NCBI RefSeq assembly: GCF_032190615.1
Contig: NZ_JAVLAT010000003.1
Span: forward strand, 62,001-126,000
DNA from: Brucella pseudogrignonensis
Lineage (GTDB): Bacteria > Pseudomonadota > Alphaproteobacteria > Rhizobiales > Rhizobiaceae
Length of the DNA stretch: 64,000 bases
Direction: 5' to 3'
Position 1 is the first letter of the stretch, and each line of letters opens with the position of its first letter. The notes under the pieces are model-generated. The model saw nothing but the letters and a program-made list of their open reading frames with translations. It searched no databases and was not told where the DNA came from. The position numbers and the translations under genes were made by a program. Positions 53,483-62,893 of the stretch are shown here, piece after piece.

Positions 53483-54407
53483 GACTGTTGTTCTCGATCA
53501 GGTTACCAAGTCTTATGGTGCTTTCAATGCGATAAGCGATGCCAGCTTTCAGCTTAATGCCGGAGAAAATATCGCGCTGGTTGGTCATAATGGCGCTGGC
53601 AAAACGACAATGATCAAACTGATGCTTGGTCTTATTCGTCCAACAAAAGGCAGTATTCGCGTTTTGGGTGAAGACCCGGCAGCAGGAGCTTTTGCTGCCA
53701 GGCTCAAGCTTGGTTATCTCCCTGAACATGTTTCTTTCAATATGGCGCTGACGGGTGCAGAGACCCTCAAATTTTATGCCCGGCTTAAAAACGTATCCAA
53801 AAGCCAGATTGCCGGATTACTTGATCGCGTGGGTTTAGCCGATGCATCCCATCGGCGGGTTGGCACTTATTCCAAAGGAATGCGTCAACGGTTGGGACTG
53901 GCTCAGGCGCTTTTAGGCCAGCCATCCGTGCTGCTGCTTGATGAACCAACCACGGGACTTGACCCCGCATTACGCCAGAGTTTTTACGATATTCTCGAAC
54001 ATTTGCGACAGGAAGGCACCACAATCCTGATGTCATCACATGCGCTGACGGAACTCGAAAGCAAGGTTGGGCGTGTGATCATTGCCAATAAAGGAAAGAT
54101 CATCGCCGATGGATCAATCGAAGCATTGCGTCGGATCTCTCAACTTCCTCTTCGTATTCGGGTGCAGTCTGAAGACGCACTGAAACTACCGGAAACATCC
54201 CAACAAATCGATCTGCAATGGCAGCAGCTTGATACCGGCGCTTTTGAAACTGAAGCACCCGGTGATGGCAAGATGGAGCTTATCCGGCATATCATCGCAA
54301 ACAATGACAATCTGACTGAACTTGATGTGGTGCCGCCCACACTTGATGAGCTTTATGCGCATTTTCTGAATGTGGGTGATGCATTAACAAAGGAGGCGGC
54401 AGAATGA
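53475..54407 (+). CDS. nosF: NosF, ABC transporter ATPase for NosZ maturation
   Basis: 310 residues with Walker A GHNGAGKTT (about 35-43), signature YSKGMRQRLGLAQALLG and Walker B VLLLDEPTTGLDP. NosF powers NosDFY for CuZ assembly. The ATG at 53475 follows GGAAGG. Overlaps nosY by four bases. Confidence 0.95.
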   Translation: MTETVVLDQVTKSYGAFNAISDASFQLNAGENIALVGHNGAGKTTMIKLMLGLIRPTKGSIRVLGEDPAAGAFAARLKLGYLPEHVSFNMALTGAETLKFYARLKNVSKSQIAGLLDRVGLADASHRRVGTYSKGMRQRLGLAQALLGQPSVLLLDEPTTGLDPALRQSFYDILEHLRQEGTTILMSSHALTELESKVGRVIIANKGKIIADGSIEALRRISQLPLRIRVQSEDALKLPETSQQIDLQWQQLDTGAFETEAPGDGKMELIRHIIANNDNLTELDVVPPTLDELYAHFLNVGDALTKEAAE

Positions 54408-55234
54408 GTAATATCGCCATCATCGCATTCAAGGAAATTCAGGAAGGCTTACGCAATCGCTGGGTATTGGCGACCACGCTTTTGCTTGCAGCTCTTGCAC
54501 TGAGCATGACGTTTCTTGGCAGCGCCCCCACCGGCAGTTCTGTTGGCGCAAGCCAAATGGACATTGTGATTGTCAGCCTGTCCAGCCTGACGATTTTTCT
54601 CATCCCGCTTATTGCATTGCTGATTTCACATGATGCGATCGTGGGTGAGATGGAGCGTGGAACGATGCTCCTTTTACTAAGCTATCCCTTGAGCCGTGCG
54701 CAGGTAGTTCTGGGCAAGTTCTTTGGGCAGCTTGCTATTCTCGCTTTCGCGACATTCTTTGGTTATGGCATTGCCGCTCTGGCGTTACTGGCCAGTGGAC
54801 AGGCAGCGAGTGCTGAAAGCTGGCTTGCCTTCGCAACACTGATAGCATCATCGATACTGCTGGGTGCCGTTTTCATCGCCATTGGCTTTCTTGCTAGCGC
54901 ACTCGTACGCGAGCGCAGCACCGCAGCCGGTATTGCCATTGGTGTCTGGCTTTTCTTTATACTCATTTATGACGCCGCTTTGCTTGCACTTCTGGTGTTC
55001 GATCAGGAGCAAATGATCGGGACCGGTATTCTAAACACGCTGCTTCTGATCAATCCGGCTGACTCTTATCGTCTGCTAAACTTTGGAACAGGACAAGCCG
55101 GTGCGCTGACAGGCATGGGCGGCATGGCAGGAAATGCAACGCTTGGACCGGTCATTATGACTGTGACACTGGGTCTCTGGACTGTGCTGCCGCTCGCGTT
55201 TTCCATGCTGATTTTCTCCAGGAAAGAACTATGA
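54404..55234 (+). CDS. nosY: NosY, ABC transporter permease for NosZ maturation
   Basis: 276 residues with six helices; the N-terminal IAFKEIQEGLRNRWVLATTLL and SHDAIVGEMERGTMLLLLSYPLSR segments are typical of NosY. Forms the NosDFY complex. Stop overlaps nosL start by four bases. Confidence 0.94.
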   Translation: MSNIAIIAFKEIQEGLRNRWVLATTLLLAALALSMTFLGSAPTGSSVGASQMDIVIVSLSSLTIFLIPLIALLISHDAIVGEMERGTMLLLLSYPLSRAQVVLGKFFGQLAILAFATFFGYGIAALALLASGQAASAESWLAFATLIASSILLGAVFIAIGFLASALVRERSTAAGIAIGVWLFFILIYDAALLALLVFDQEQMIGTGILNTLLLINPADSYRLLNFGTGQAGALTGMGGMAGNATLGPVIMTVTLGLWTVLPLAFSMLIFSRKEL

Positions 55235-55770
55235 AAAAGTCTTTGTTTCTCATTCCCGCTGCTTGTTTCATGTTTCTTGCTGGTTGTTCAGAACAGAAAA
55301 CAACGGAAACTATTCCCCCTTTCGCGCTGACAGATTCCGCGATGGGCCGCTATTGTGACATGAATGTCCTTGAGCATCCCGGTCCCAAGGGCCAGATCAT
55401 TCTTTCTCCTGCAAATGAACCGATCTGGTTCTCGTCCGCGCGCGATACGATCGCCTTTACCATGTTACCGGAGGAGCCCAAGGGCATTGGTGCAATTTAC
55501 GTTTCCGACATGGCGAAAGCTCCCAACTGGCAAGAACCCGGCGCGGAAAACTGGGTCGATGCGCATAAGGCATTTTTCGTCATTGAAAGTACGGCTGTCG
55601 GTGGAATGGGTGCGCAGGAAGCGGTTCCGTTTTCCACACAGGAGGCTGCGGACAAATTCGTTGCAGAAAAAGGCGGACGGATCGTAAGCTTCGCTGAAAT
55701 GCCGGAAGCTTATGTGCTGGGTGATCAGACGGCCCAGAATGAAGCAACTGACACAGCTCATATGCACTGA
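55231..55770 (+). CDS. nosL: NosL, copper chaperone lipoprotein
   Basis: 179 residues with a lipoprotein signal (lipobox LAGC at 16-19). The CDMNVLEHPGPKGQI segment, with Cys and Met, is the copper-binding feature of NosL. It delivers Cu(I) to NosZ in the periplasm. Confidence 0.93.
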   Translation: MKKSLFLIPAACFMFLAGCSEQKTTETIPPFALTDSAMGRYCDMNVLEHPGPKGQIILSPANEPIWFSSARDTIAFTMLPEEPKGIGAIYVSDMAKAPNWQEPGAENWVDAHKAFFVIESTAVGGMGAQEAVPFSTQEAADKFVAEKGGRIVSFAEMPEAYVLGDQTAQNEATDTAHMH

Positions 55771-55782
55771 AGGGAGCGAACT

Positions 55783-56802
55783 GTGACTATGACACGTCGC
55801 CTCGTTCTTGTTGGCGGGATCGCAGTTACAGCGCTTAACGCTGTGCCGCGTTTAGCTCTAGGGTCTATGTCTTTGGAGCCTGTGACGTGGCAAGGACAGG
55901 CATTGGGTGCACCAGCCAACATCATTCTCTATCACTCGGACCGCAACAAGGCGGAACGATTGATCCGCAGCAGTGTAAATGAGGCTGCACGCCTTGAGGA
56001 TATTTTCAGCCTCTACCGACAAGACAGTGAGCTCTCACGCCTGAATCGCGCTGGTGCTTTGGCTTCTCCCTCGCAGGAGTTCGTGGAGTTACTTGGGATT
56101 TGCCGTGAATGCTGGCAACAAAGTGGAGGTCTTTTTGATCCAACAGTCCAACCGCTTTGGGATTGCTTGAGAAAACATTTTTCGCAACCAAAACCCAATC
56201 CTGCCGGGCCAACACATGATGATTGGGATGAAGCGTTGACAAAAGTTGGTTTTGACCATGTCCGGTTCGACAACAACCGGATTGCCTTTACAAAACCAAC
56301 CATGGCTTTGACATTAAACGGAATTGCGCAGGGTTATATCACCGATAGGATTACAGCTTTGCTCAAAGCCGGTGGTGTTAAACATGCGTTGATCGATATG
56401 GGTGAATATCGCGTGATCGGTCATCAACCTGACGGGAAGCCATGGCAGATTACTATATCTCAACTGGAGGTAGGATCCAAGGCTGAAGCCTCGATTAGTA
56501 TTGCAGACCAGGGGCTTGCGACATCGAGCTTTTCTGGCTTCCAGTTTGAAAATAGTGGAAAGTTCAACCATCTGCTCAATCCAAAAACCGGGTATTCAGC
56601 CTCACTATATCAGTATTTAACAGTGGTAAGCGACGATGCAGCCCGAGCCGATGCCTGGGCCACAGCGTTTAACCTCATGGAAAGGCCAGAAATCGAAGTC
56701 ATTCTTCGCAATCTGCCCAATACGTGGGTTTTCGCGAGACGACGTAATGGCGAATATTGTACGTTGAATGTACCAAACGCTTCTTCGATAACATTTCTAT
56801 AA
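55783..56802 (+). CDS. nosX: NosX, ApbE-type FMN transferase for NosR
   Basis: 339 residues of the ApbE family with a twin-arginine signal (TRRLVLVGGIAVTALNAVP). NosX attaches FMN covalently to NosR. EDIFSLYRQDSELSRLN, TLNGIAQGYITDRI, ALIDMGEYRVIG and FNHLLNPKTGY are the family blocks. The GTG at 55783 has GGGAG six bases upstream; the ATG at 55789 is a less favourable alternative. Last nos gene; an IS6 element starts 16 bases later. Confidence 0.92.
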   Translation: MTMTRRLVLVGGIAVTALNAVPRLALGSMSLEPVTWQGQALGAPANIILYHSDRNKAERLIRSSVNEAARLEDIFSLYRQDSELSRLNRAGALASPSQEFVELLGICRECWQQSGGLFDPTVQPLWDCLRKHFSQPKPNPAGPTHDDWDEALTKVGFDHVRFDNNRIAFTKPTMALTLNGIAQGYITDRITALLKAGGVKHALIDMGEYRVIGHQPDGKPWQITISQLEVGSKAEASISIADQGLATSSFSGFQFENSGKFNHLLNPKTGYSASLYQYLTVVSDDAARADAWATAFNLMERPEIEVILRNLPNTWVFARRRNGEYCTLNVPNASSITFL

Positions 56803-56817
56803 TTAGTCGGATAAACA

Positions 56818-57630
56818 GGTTCTGTTGCAAAAATTCAAATTGAACGGATCATGGCTTAATTCTGGACACAGTTATGCAGCGAGTGCTTCGAACTGTTGTT
56901 TGATTGAGAGTGCATCTGCAGCTGAAAAGATGCCTTGTTGTTTGCGCATCATGTGGATGAGTTCAATGCTATAGAGCGTGATGCTGGCTGCGGTTTCAGA
57001 TTTGAAACCGAGCATTGAGCGTGTGCGTCGTTTGATACGACGGTGATCTTGCTCAATGTTATTGTTCATATATTTGCTGGAGCGAATGGCAATGGGTTTG
57101 CCATTTTGTCTGAGCCGGTTCTCTGTATCAGATTGCAATATAGCTATTCTGTTGGTCTCGCTTCCATCGATGGTAATTCGCTCCGGCCTGCCGTGGCGGG
57201 CCAGAGCCTTACGCAGAAAGCGCTTGGCAGCAGTTAAATCACGATCTTTGCTGAAGTAGAACTCAACCGTATCCCCGTTGCTGTCGATGGCGCGATACAG
57301 ATACAGCCACGCGCCTTTGACCTTGATATATGTCTCATCAAGGTTCCATTTACGTGTGACCTGACGCTTCTTTCGATTGAACCGTTCAAGCAGTTTTGGA
57401 CTGAAACAGATGACCCAGCGATGCACCGTGGAATGATCCAGATCGATGCCACGCTCAGCCATCATTTCCTTCAAGTCACGCAGGCTCAAATTGTAAGCCA
57501 GATACCATCGAACACAGAGTAGAATGACTGACTTATCGAAATGGCGACCCTTGAAAATCTAAAATACTCAGCTGATTAAAAGCTGAGATACTATCACCTC
57601 ATCAATTGACGAAAAGTTTGCAACAGAACC
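56818..57630 (-). mobile_element. IS6-family insertion sequence
   Basis: Terminal inverted repeats GGTTCTGTTGCAAA (56818-56831) and TTTGCAACAGAACC (57617-57630) bound an 813-base element. The flanks GATAAACA and CATAAATT are not an 8-base duplication, so the two sides were not joined by a simple insertion; one flank has probably been exchanged by recombination or deletion. It marks the right border of the denitrification cluster. Confidence 0.9.
56872..57489 (-). CDS. IS6-family transposase
   Basis: The continuous frame runs upstream of 57489 to about 57560 (FKGRHFDKSVILLCVRWYLAYN) but has no ATG, GTG or TTG there; a TAG stands one codon before ATT-TTC-AAG-GGT. The shown start is a TTG at 57489 and loses about 24 N-terminal residues. 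Catalytic residues are intact: LDETYIKVKG, TIDGSETN and NNNIEQDHRRIKRRTR. Either ATT initiation is used or the start codon has been lost, which would silence the element. Confidence 0.8.
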   Translation of the reverse strand: MSLRDLKEMMAERGIDLDHSTVHRWVICFSPKLLERFNRKKRQVTRKWNLDETYIKVKGAWLYLYRAIDSNGDTVEFYFSKDRDLTAAKRFLRKALARHGRPERITIDGSETNRIAILQSDTENRLRQNGKPIAIRSSKYMNNNIEQDHRRIKRRTRSMLGFKSETAASITLYSIELIHMMRKQQGIFSAADALSIKQQFEALAA

Positions 57631-57727
57631 CATAAATTTCCCTCAGTAACAATCGGGTCATTACGGAAGCTCCAAGCCCAGCGCTTACAATCACAGCCTG
57701 ATCAATTTATTATAAACATAACTAATC

Positions 57728-58545
57728 TACGACGTAGACTCATAAAGTGATGCACCAGATGCGGATAGCGATGAGTTTGACAGCAGCCAGGAAATTGGCC
57801 GGGTTCTTGTCATAACGTGTGGCAATACCACGATAGTGCTTGATGCGGTTAAAGAAGCGTTCGACCAGGTTTCTCTGGCGATAGACCCATGGTGAGAACG
57901 CGAAGACGTCTTTACGGCTGGATTTGGGAGGGATATTGGCCCAGATTTTGAGGTCTGCTGCTGTCTTGCGGATGGCGTCGGTATCGTAAGCCTTGTCCGC
58001 AAGCAGCGTGCCGCCTTCTTTAACGCACACCATGAGACCTTCAGCCTGTGAGCAGTCAGCAACCTGACCACCCGTCAGGCAAAGATTGATCGGACGGCCT
58101 TCTGCATCAACAATTGCGTGGATTTTGCTTGTGAGGCCGCCGCGGGAACGTCCCATGCAACCATCGTCGGCATCCCCTTTTTTCCTGTTGCTCCGTGCTG
58201 GTGGACACGAACACAGGTGCTGTCGATCATAACGATATCACCGTCATAGGCCTGAGAGACCGCCTCCAGCAATCGATCCCAGATACCAGCACGTCGCCAA
58301 CGAACGAACCGGTTGTAGCAAGTCGTTGCAACACCATAGCGCTCAGGGATTTCGGACCATGATGACCCGGTGCGAAACCGCCATAGAATACCATTGAGCA
58401 CCATGCGATCGTCAACGCGGGGCACGCCACGCGGTTTGCATGGCAACAGCGGTGCAATAATCGACCATTCCCGTTCTGTCAGTTCATAGCGACGACGTGA
58501 CTTCCAATACCTCATGTTACGAGGTGTTTGAATCACTAATCCATT
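57728..58545 (-). mobile_element. IS5-family insertion sequence (boundaries approximate)
   Basis: A complete two-frame transposase gene flanked by weakly matching ends (GACTCATAAAGTGATGCA on the left and, reversed, GAATGGATTAGTGATTCA on the right, 11 of 18 identical). It sits against the stop codon of the IalB-family gene. Confidence 0.65.
57740..58515 (-). CDS. IS5-family transposase with programmed -1 frameshift
   Basis: Frame 1 reads MRYWKSRRRYELTEREWSII, IDSTCVRVHQHG and ends soon after ATGKKG. Frame 2 begins DADDGCMGRSRGGLTSKIHA and continues to ADKAYDTDAIRK and ERFFNRIKHYRGIATRYDK. The join is at A-AAA-AAG in the zero frame (reverse of 58177-58183), the canonical -1 slippery heptamer, and slippage there restores GKKGDADDGCMGRS. 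The catalytic DDE residues are all present, so the element may be functional. Confidence 0.85.
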
Positions 58546-59159
58546 CAAATAGCTAGGCTATTTATGAGTATACGACCTAGAGAATTTAGAGCAGAAGATA
58601 AACCATCAAGCATTACCCTAACGGATAATTCATTCTTTTCTCCCATGTAATAAGAAATATCTATAATAGATTTATTTAATATATGTCTATTAATAACACT
58701 CAAAACTGGAAATTTACCAACACAAACAATATCATTACATCCATCAATTTCAAATCGATATATTTTATTGATACTAGGTAATAATACTGAAAAACCCTTA
58801 TTTTTATCAATACTTGAAGGTGTTCTCACAAAGAAAAACGGTGCGCCCTCCTTTGTGGCTGCGAGTGAAATATTCAAGACAAGCTCATCGTTCTGATCAA
58901 CGATAACCTGCGTCACATTGCATATCTTCTGCTTGGCATTTATGTTTTCATCGCATACTAATGTCCAATTTGAGAAAGGCTGGATTACGCGCCGGTATTT
59001 TCCCAACGGCACATCATTGGGAACGATCACCTCGGAAGGTTTTATTCTGTATTTGCCGTGCGACGAAATTCCAACTGTTTGCGCCCCAAAGAGCTGATTG
59101 ACGGATAAGAAATAAATAACTCCTACAATCAGCTTATGCGATTTTAGCAATTTCAACAT
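58545..59159 (-). CDS. IalB-family (invasion-associated locus B) secreted protein
   Basis: 204 residues with a signal peptide (about 1-25) and an IalB-like domain: QPFSNWTLVCDENINAKQKI, VTQVIVDQNDELVLNISLAA, FFFVRTPSSIDKNKGFSVLL and a paired cysteine at DGCNDIVCVG. IalB proteins are periplasmic or outer-membrane factors in Bartonella and Brucella relatives. It starts four bases after the adhesin stop codon, as in a coupled operon. Its end abuts an IS5 element, so the last few residues may not be original. Lower G+C than its surroundings suggests transfer. Confidence 0.75.
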   Translation of the reverse strand: MLKLLKSHKLIVGVIYFLSVNQLFGAQTVGISSHGKYRIKPSEVIVPNDVPLGKYRRVIQPFSNWTLVCDENINAKQKICNVTQVIVDQNDELVLNISLAATKEGAPFFFVRTPSSIDKNKGFSVLLPSINKIYRFEIDGCNDIVCVGKFPVLSVINRHILNKSIIDISYYMGEKNELSVRVMLDGLSSALNSLGRILINSLAI

Positions 59160-59560
59160 TTGATCAGTTTATTGTAAAGCTGATCCCAGCCTCAACACCC
59201 CAATTTCCACCCGAAGTAGTTGCAGACACATTACTTCTAACTCGACTATCTTCACTTGTGTATCCAGCACCCATTGAAATTGCTCCCTCATTCCGCCAAA
59301 GGCCACCACCGAAGGCAACGCTTGCCTTTCCTGGACGATCATCATACCGCAAGGATGCTGCCGCCAACCCAATTGCTGCTGCTTGTCTCGCTTCAGACCG
59401 AACGTCACCAATATCCTGGTTGAGTTGACCGAACTTGAAGTCTGTATAGTTATTAGCTTCGTTTAGAGTAGTAACAGATCTCTGATCTGTATAATTCTTA
59501 GAAGTGGCTCGGTTTGTCTAAACAGTTTCGGGCGTTTTGTTAAGTGGATTTCCGCCTCGC

Positions 59561-60391
59561 TTATGCCGCCACCATCATTGGTGTCAGCGCGTTGAAGTAG
59601 ACCTGATCCGGTGTCTGCCGGTCAAGCGATGAATGTGGGCGTCGGCTATTGTAGAAATTTAGATATCTGCCGATGGCATTGCGGGCCTCGGACACGGTCT
59701 TGTAGGCGTGAAGATAAACCTCTTCGTATTTGATTGACCGCCAGAGCCTTTCGACGAAGACATTGTCCCGCCATGCGCCCTTTCCATCCATTGAGATGGC
59801 AATCTCTGCCTTTTTCAGCACATTAGTGAAGTCGATGGACGTGAACTGTGATCCCTGGTCCGTATTGAAGATGTCAGGCTTTCCATAGCGGACCAGAGCT
59901 TCCTCAACCGCTTCGATGCAGAAGTCCGCCTCCATCGTGATCGACAGTCGCCACGACAGAACCTTGCGGCTGAACCAGTCGACGACGGCGCAGAGATAGA
60001 CAAAGCCTCGCGCCATCGGAATATACGTCAGATCCATTGCCCACACCTGATTGGGTCTGGTGACCGCTAGCTTGCGCAGGAGATAGGGATAGATTTTATG
60101 CCCAGGCGTTGGCTTCGAGGTGTTTGGGCGACGGTAAATCGCCTCGATGCTCATCTTCTTCATCAGTGTTGAGACATGCAGCCGCCCAACCTCAAGCCCT
60201 TCTCCTTTCAAAAGCCCCTGCAACATCCGACTTCCCGCGAATGGATATTCCAAATGCAATTCATCGATCCGACGCATCAGTGCCAGATCGCCATCCGATA
60301 CAGGGCGCGGTGAATAGTAGACACTGCTACGGCTGAACCCGAGGAGCTTTGCCTGTCGTGCGACCGAGAGCTTGTGAGCGCGGTCGATCAT
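59561..60391 (-). CDS. IS3-family transposase OrfB
   Basis: 276 residues with a helix-turn-helix/HTH_21 part and an rve integrase core: AMDLTYIPMARGFVYLCAVV (first Asp), FNTDQGSQFTS (second Asp) and DNVFVERLWRSIKYEEVYL (Glu). The start overlaps the orfA stop (ATGA), and the fusion OrfAB is probably made by frameshifting. Confidence 0.92.
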   Translation of the reverse strand: MIDRAHKLSVARQAKLLGFSRSSVYYSPRPVSDGDLALMRRIDELHLEYPFAGSRMLQGLLKGEGLEVGRLHVSTLMKKMSIEAIYRRPNTSKPTPGHKIYPYLLRKLAVTRPNQVWAMDLTYIPMARGFVYLCAVVDWFSRKVLSWRLSITMEADFCIEAVEEALVRYGKPDIFNTDQGSQFTSIDFTNVLKKAEIAISMDGKGAWRDNVFVERLWRSIKYEEVYLHAYKTVSEARNAIGRYLNFYNSRRPHSSLDRQTPDQVYFNALTPMMVAA

Positions 60392-60699
60392 TTCTTTCCG
60401 CCCAGCAATCCCGCCTTGCCGAGCGCTCCTGCTAAAAAATCATTTTCTAGCGTAAGCTCCCCAATCTTGGCATGCAGCGTTTTAACGTCAACGGTTGGCT
60501 CTGCTGGTTCCGCCTTGGTCTCGTCGCCAAAAACACCTATAGCACCCTCAAGAAGCTGATCTTTCCATTGCTTTATCTGGTTCGCATGCACGTCAAACTG
60601 CTGGGATAATTCCACTAGCGTCTGCTCGCCTCTGATCGCAGCGAGCGCAACTTTTGCCTTGAAGGCTGGGCTATGGTTTCGGCGTGGTCGTCTCGTCAT
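60388..60699 (-). CDS. IS3-family transposase OrfA
   Basis: 103 residues with a helix-turn-helix (SPAFKAKVALAAIRGEQTLV, ELSQQFDVHANQIKQWK) and a leucine-zipper-like tail. The ATG at 60699 has AGGAG five bases upstream. Confidence 0.9.
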   Translation of the reverse strand: MTRRPRRNHSPAFKAKVALAAIRGEQTLVELSQQFDVHANQIKQWKDQLLEGAIGVFGDETKAEPAEPTVDVKTLHAKIGELTLENDFLAGALGKAGLLGGKK

Positions 60700-62804
60700 G
60701 CTATCTCCTGTTCCTGGCATCTAAGCCGAACTCAGGCAGAAATTCCACCTATCCTAGCTGTACAGATTTCCCGAGCCACTTCTCTTGGACGTATCTATCG
60801 CGTAAATAACTTGATTGTCGGTATAAGACTTTGACTCGCTTAGCGTGTTTCGCACACTTGCCTGCAACTGCCCCACGTTGACTGCATCATTCTTGGAAAC
60901 TCCAGTTGCCACATTCGAAATAAGTACAGGCGCATTCGGATCGCCTCCAATTAGAGTTACAGAGTTACCAAGACTGCCATCTTGCTTTTTAACATACTTC
61001 ACTGCCCCATCGGAAACTTGAGAAATTTCACTGTTTAAATTCTCGATAGCCATATTGGTTGCGTTGAGTTGCGATCCGTTTATAGCATCAGTTGAAGATG
61101 ACGAAATACGACCCGCTGCTACATTTGTAATTGTTCGTTCAGCATCTTTGTCGCCAATGCTGACGGTGCCGACAGGGCTTTCACCAGCAAATGCATAGTC
61201 CTTTCCCTTGATCGTAACCCCCGCTGTTGCAGCGACTTCCTGTGTCTTTGAATGAGAGCCCAATGCCACGCTATTTGCATGATTTGCTTTAGCGCTTTCA
61301 CCCAAAGCGATGGCGCTATTAGCACCAAGTGACGTTTCCGCACCATCTCCAATTGCAATGCTTTTGTCGGCTGCTGATATAGCTTGCGGGCCAACCGCCA
61401 CACTCTGATTACCAAGCGCCTGGCTATCCGATGCTGAGGAATTCGTGTGAAAATACTTAATGCTTCCATTACTTCCCACGCTATCAAATCTCGAGTTCAC
61501 ATTAATAAGACTCTGGCTCAACCCGTTTAGTGCATCGCCAACGTTATTATGCGTAATACTGCTAACATCGCCGGATCCTCCGATAGTTGAGATAACATAA
61601 GATGGGGCCGTTAAGGTCCCATCACTATTAACTGTTATCCCGTACGCGGAGCCACCGAGATGAAGTGCGATATTGGAGGCGATACCCCACAATTGTGCTC
61701 CGTTAACAGCATCTGTAGAGAGAGAGCTTATTGATCCCCGTGCCAAATTCGCAATTATAGTACCATCAGTCAGACCGCCATTTGTAGAAGTTGCACCGGC
61801 AAGCGTGACCCGGTCCTTACCGCGCCAACACCGCCGTCGTATTTCACCGTTCGATCATCAAGTGCTTTGAGTTGTGAAATATTAACAGCATCAGTATCTG
61901 CTGATCCAGCTGCTACGTTGGTCAGACGACGTCCCTTACCGGTTGAACCAATGGATACTTCTCCTACGGGAGTGACTCCTTTAATATCGTCAATATTCCC
62001 TGTCGAACTGAATGCTGAACCAGATAATCCGCTCCCGTCTGCGCGACTGTGAGAACCGATGGCTACGCTGTTCTCAGCTGTCACTTCCGCATGTTCACCC
62101 AGTGCGACAGCCCCGTTTGTCGTAACATAGGTTTTTGTCCCGATTGCAACGATATTGCTAAGTTCGATTTGTAAACTTGAAATGTCATTTATTAAATCAC
62201 CATTTCGATCAAGAACGATCCGAGTTACTGGATCGATCGTGTAGCCAGTTGCTGCGCCAGCGCCGAGGGAAACATTGTTATCTCCGACGATGCCAAAACC
62301 CGCCATCGCGCCCGATGAAACATTGCGGTCTCCTATACTCAACGACCCAGCGTAGAAACCTGAATTCGTGTTTTGACTGCCACTGGTTTGTGCCCCTGCA
62401 CCCGCACCAATTGAAGCATTGTAACTGCCAATCGAGTAAAAGCCGGTTGAATCTCCTACATAAGAATTTGATTTACCGTTGGAATTTTTCCCGGCAGTCA
62501 GTCCAATATAAACACCGGCATCACCCGCCGCATCATTACCGGCACCGTGGCCCACTGCGGTTACACCCATACCATTTGCATTAGCGAGTGACCCTAAAGC
62601 TACACTTTCCATTCCATTTGCTGCTGCATCATATCCGATAGCAATAGTGCGCCCACCTACTGCTTCAGCACTCTGCCCTATTGCTATGGAACCTACACCG
62701 CTTGCGATAGTCGCTGTATTTCCCAAAGCTATCGCACCGTCGCCGAGGTTAGTTTCTATCCAAGAATTCAACACTGATAGATCGACATCCATAGCGGATG
62801 ATCC

Positions 62805-62893
62805 TGTCCGACATCAACGCCCATGAGACCAAATTGTATTAATTGAGAAGAGAGGGTTTTCGGCTCATCATAGCTTTATCAAAGGACGCAAAG
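62805..62893 (+). other. Left edge of the second IS3 element
   Basis: Sequence between the truncated adhesin 5' end and the OrfA start. The adhesin frame stops at about 62814, so the element's left end lies near here, but no terminal repeat could be fixed because the right end is outside the window. Confidence 0.35.

Larger units (their letters stand above)
59500..60783 (-). mobile_element. IS3-family insertion sequence inside the adhesin gene
   Basis: Terminal repeats AGAAGTGGCTCGG (59500-59512) and CCGAGCCACTTCT (60771-60783) continue as imperfect repeats (TTTGTCTAAACAG versus GAAATCTGTACAG). A 3-base target duplication CTT lies at 59497-59499 and 60784-60786. Removing the element and one CTT reconnects the adhesin frame exactly, so the insertion is clean and probably recent. 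Confidence 0.9.
59164..62792 (-). pseudogene. YadA-type trimeric autotransporter adhesin, interrupted by IS3 and frameshift
   Basis: Order on the minus strand: head repeats (AIALGNTATIASGVGSIAIG, VALGSLANANGMG and similar), neck RRLTNVAAGSADTDAVNISQLKAL, a frame break near 61818, more head and neck repeats (IAIGDGAETSLGANSAIALG; ITNVAAGRISSSSTDAINGSQLN; ISNVATGVSKNDAVNVGQLQ), then an IS3 element (59500-60783), then stalk and the YadA C-terminal anchor (AAASLRYDDRPGKASVAFGG to GGNWGVEAGISFTIN). The frame break needs one extra base in the A run of GTA-AGG-ACC to continue DRVTLAGATS. Removing the IS and one CTT restores DTSKNYTDQRSVTTLNEANN. No signal peptide is found at the 5' end, so the N-terminus is also missing. 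Confidence 0.88.

Noticed and set aside
61770-62792. Treating this frame as a complete adhesin gene
   Set aside because: It lacks a signal peptide and anchor, and a one-base change reconnects it with the downstream repeats, so it is a fragment.
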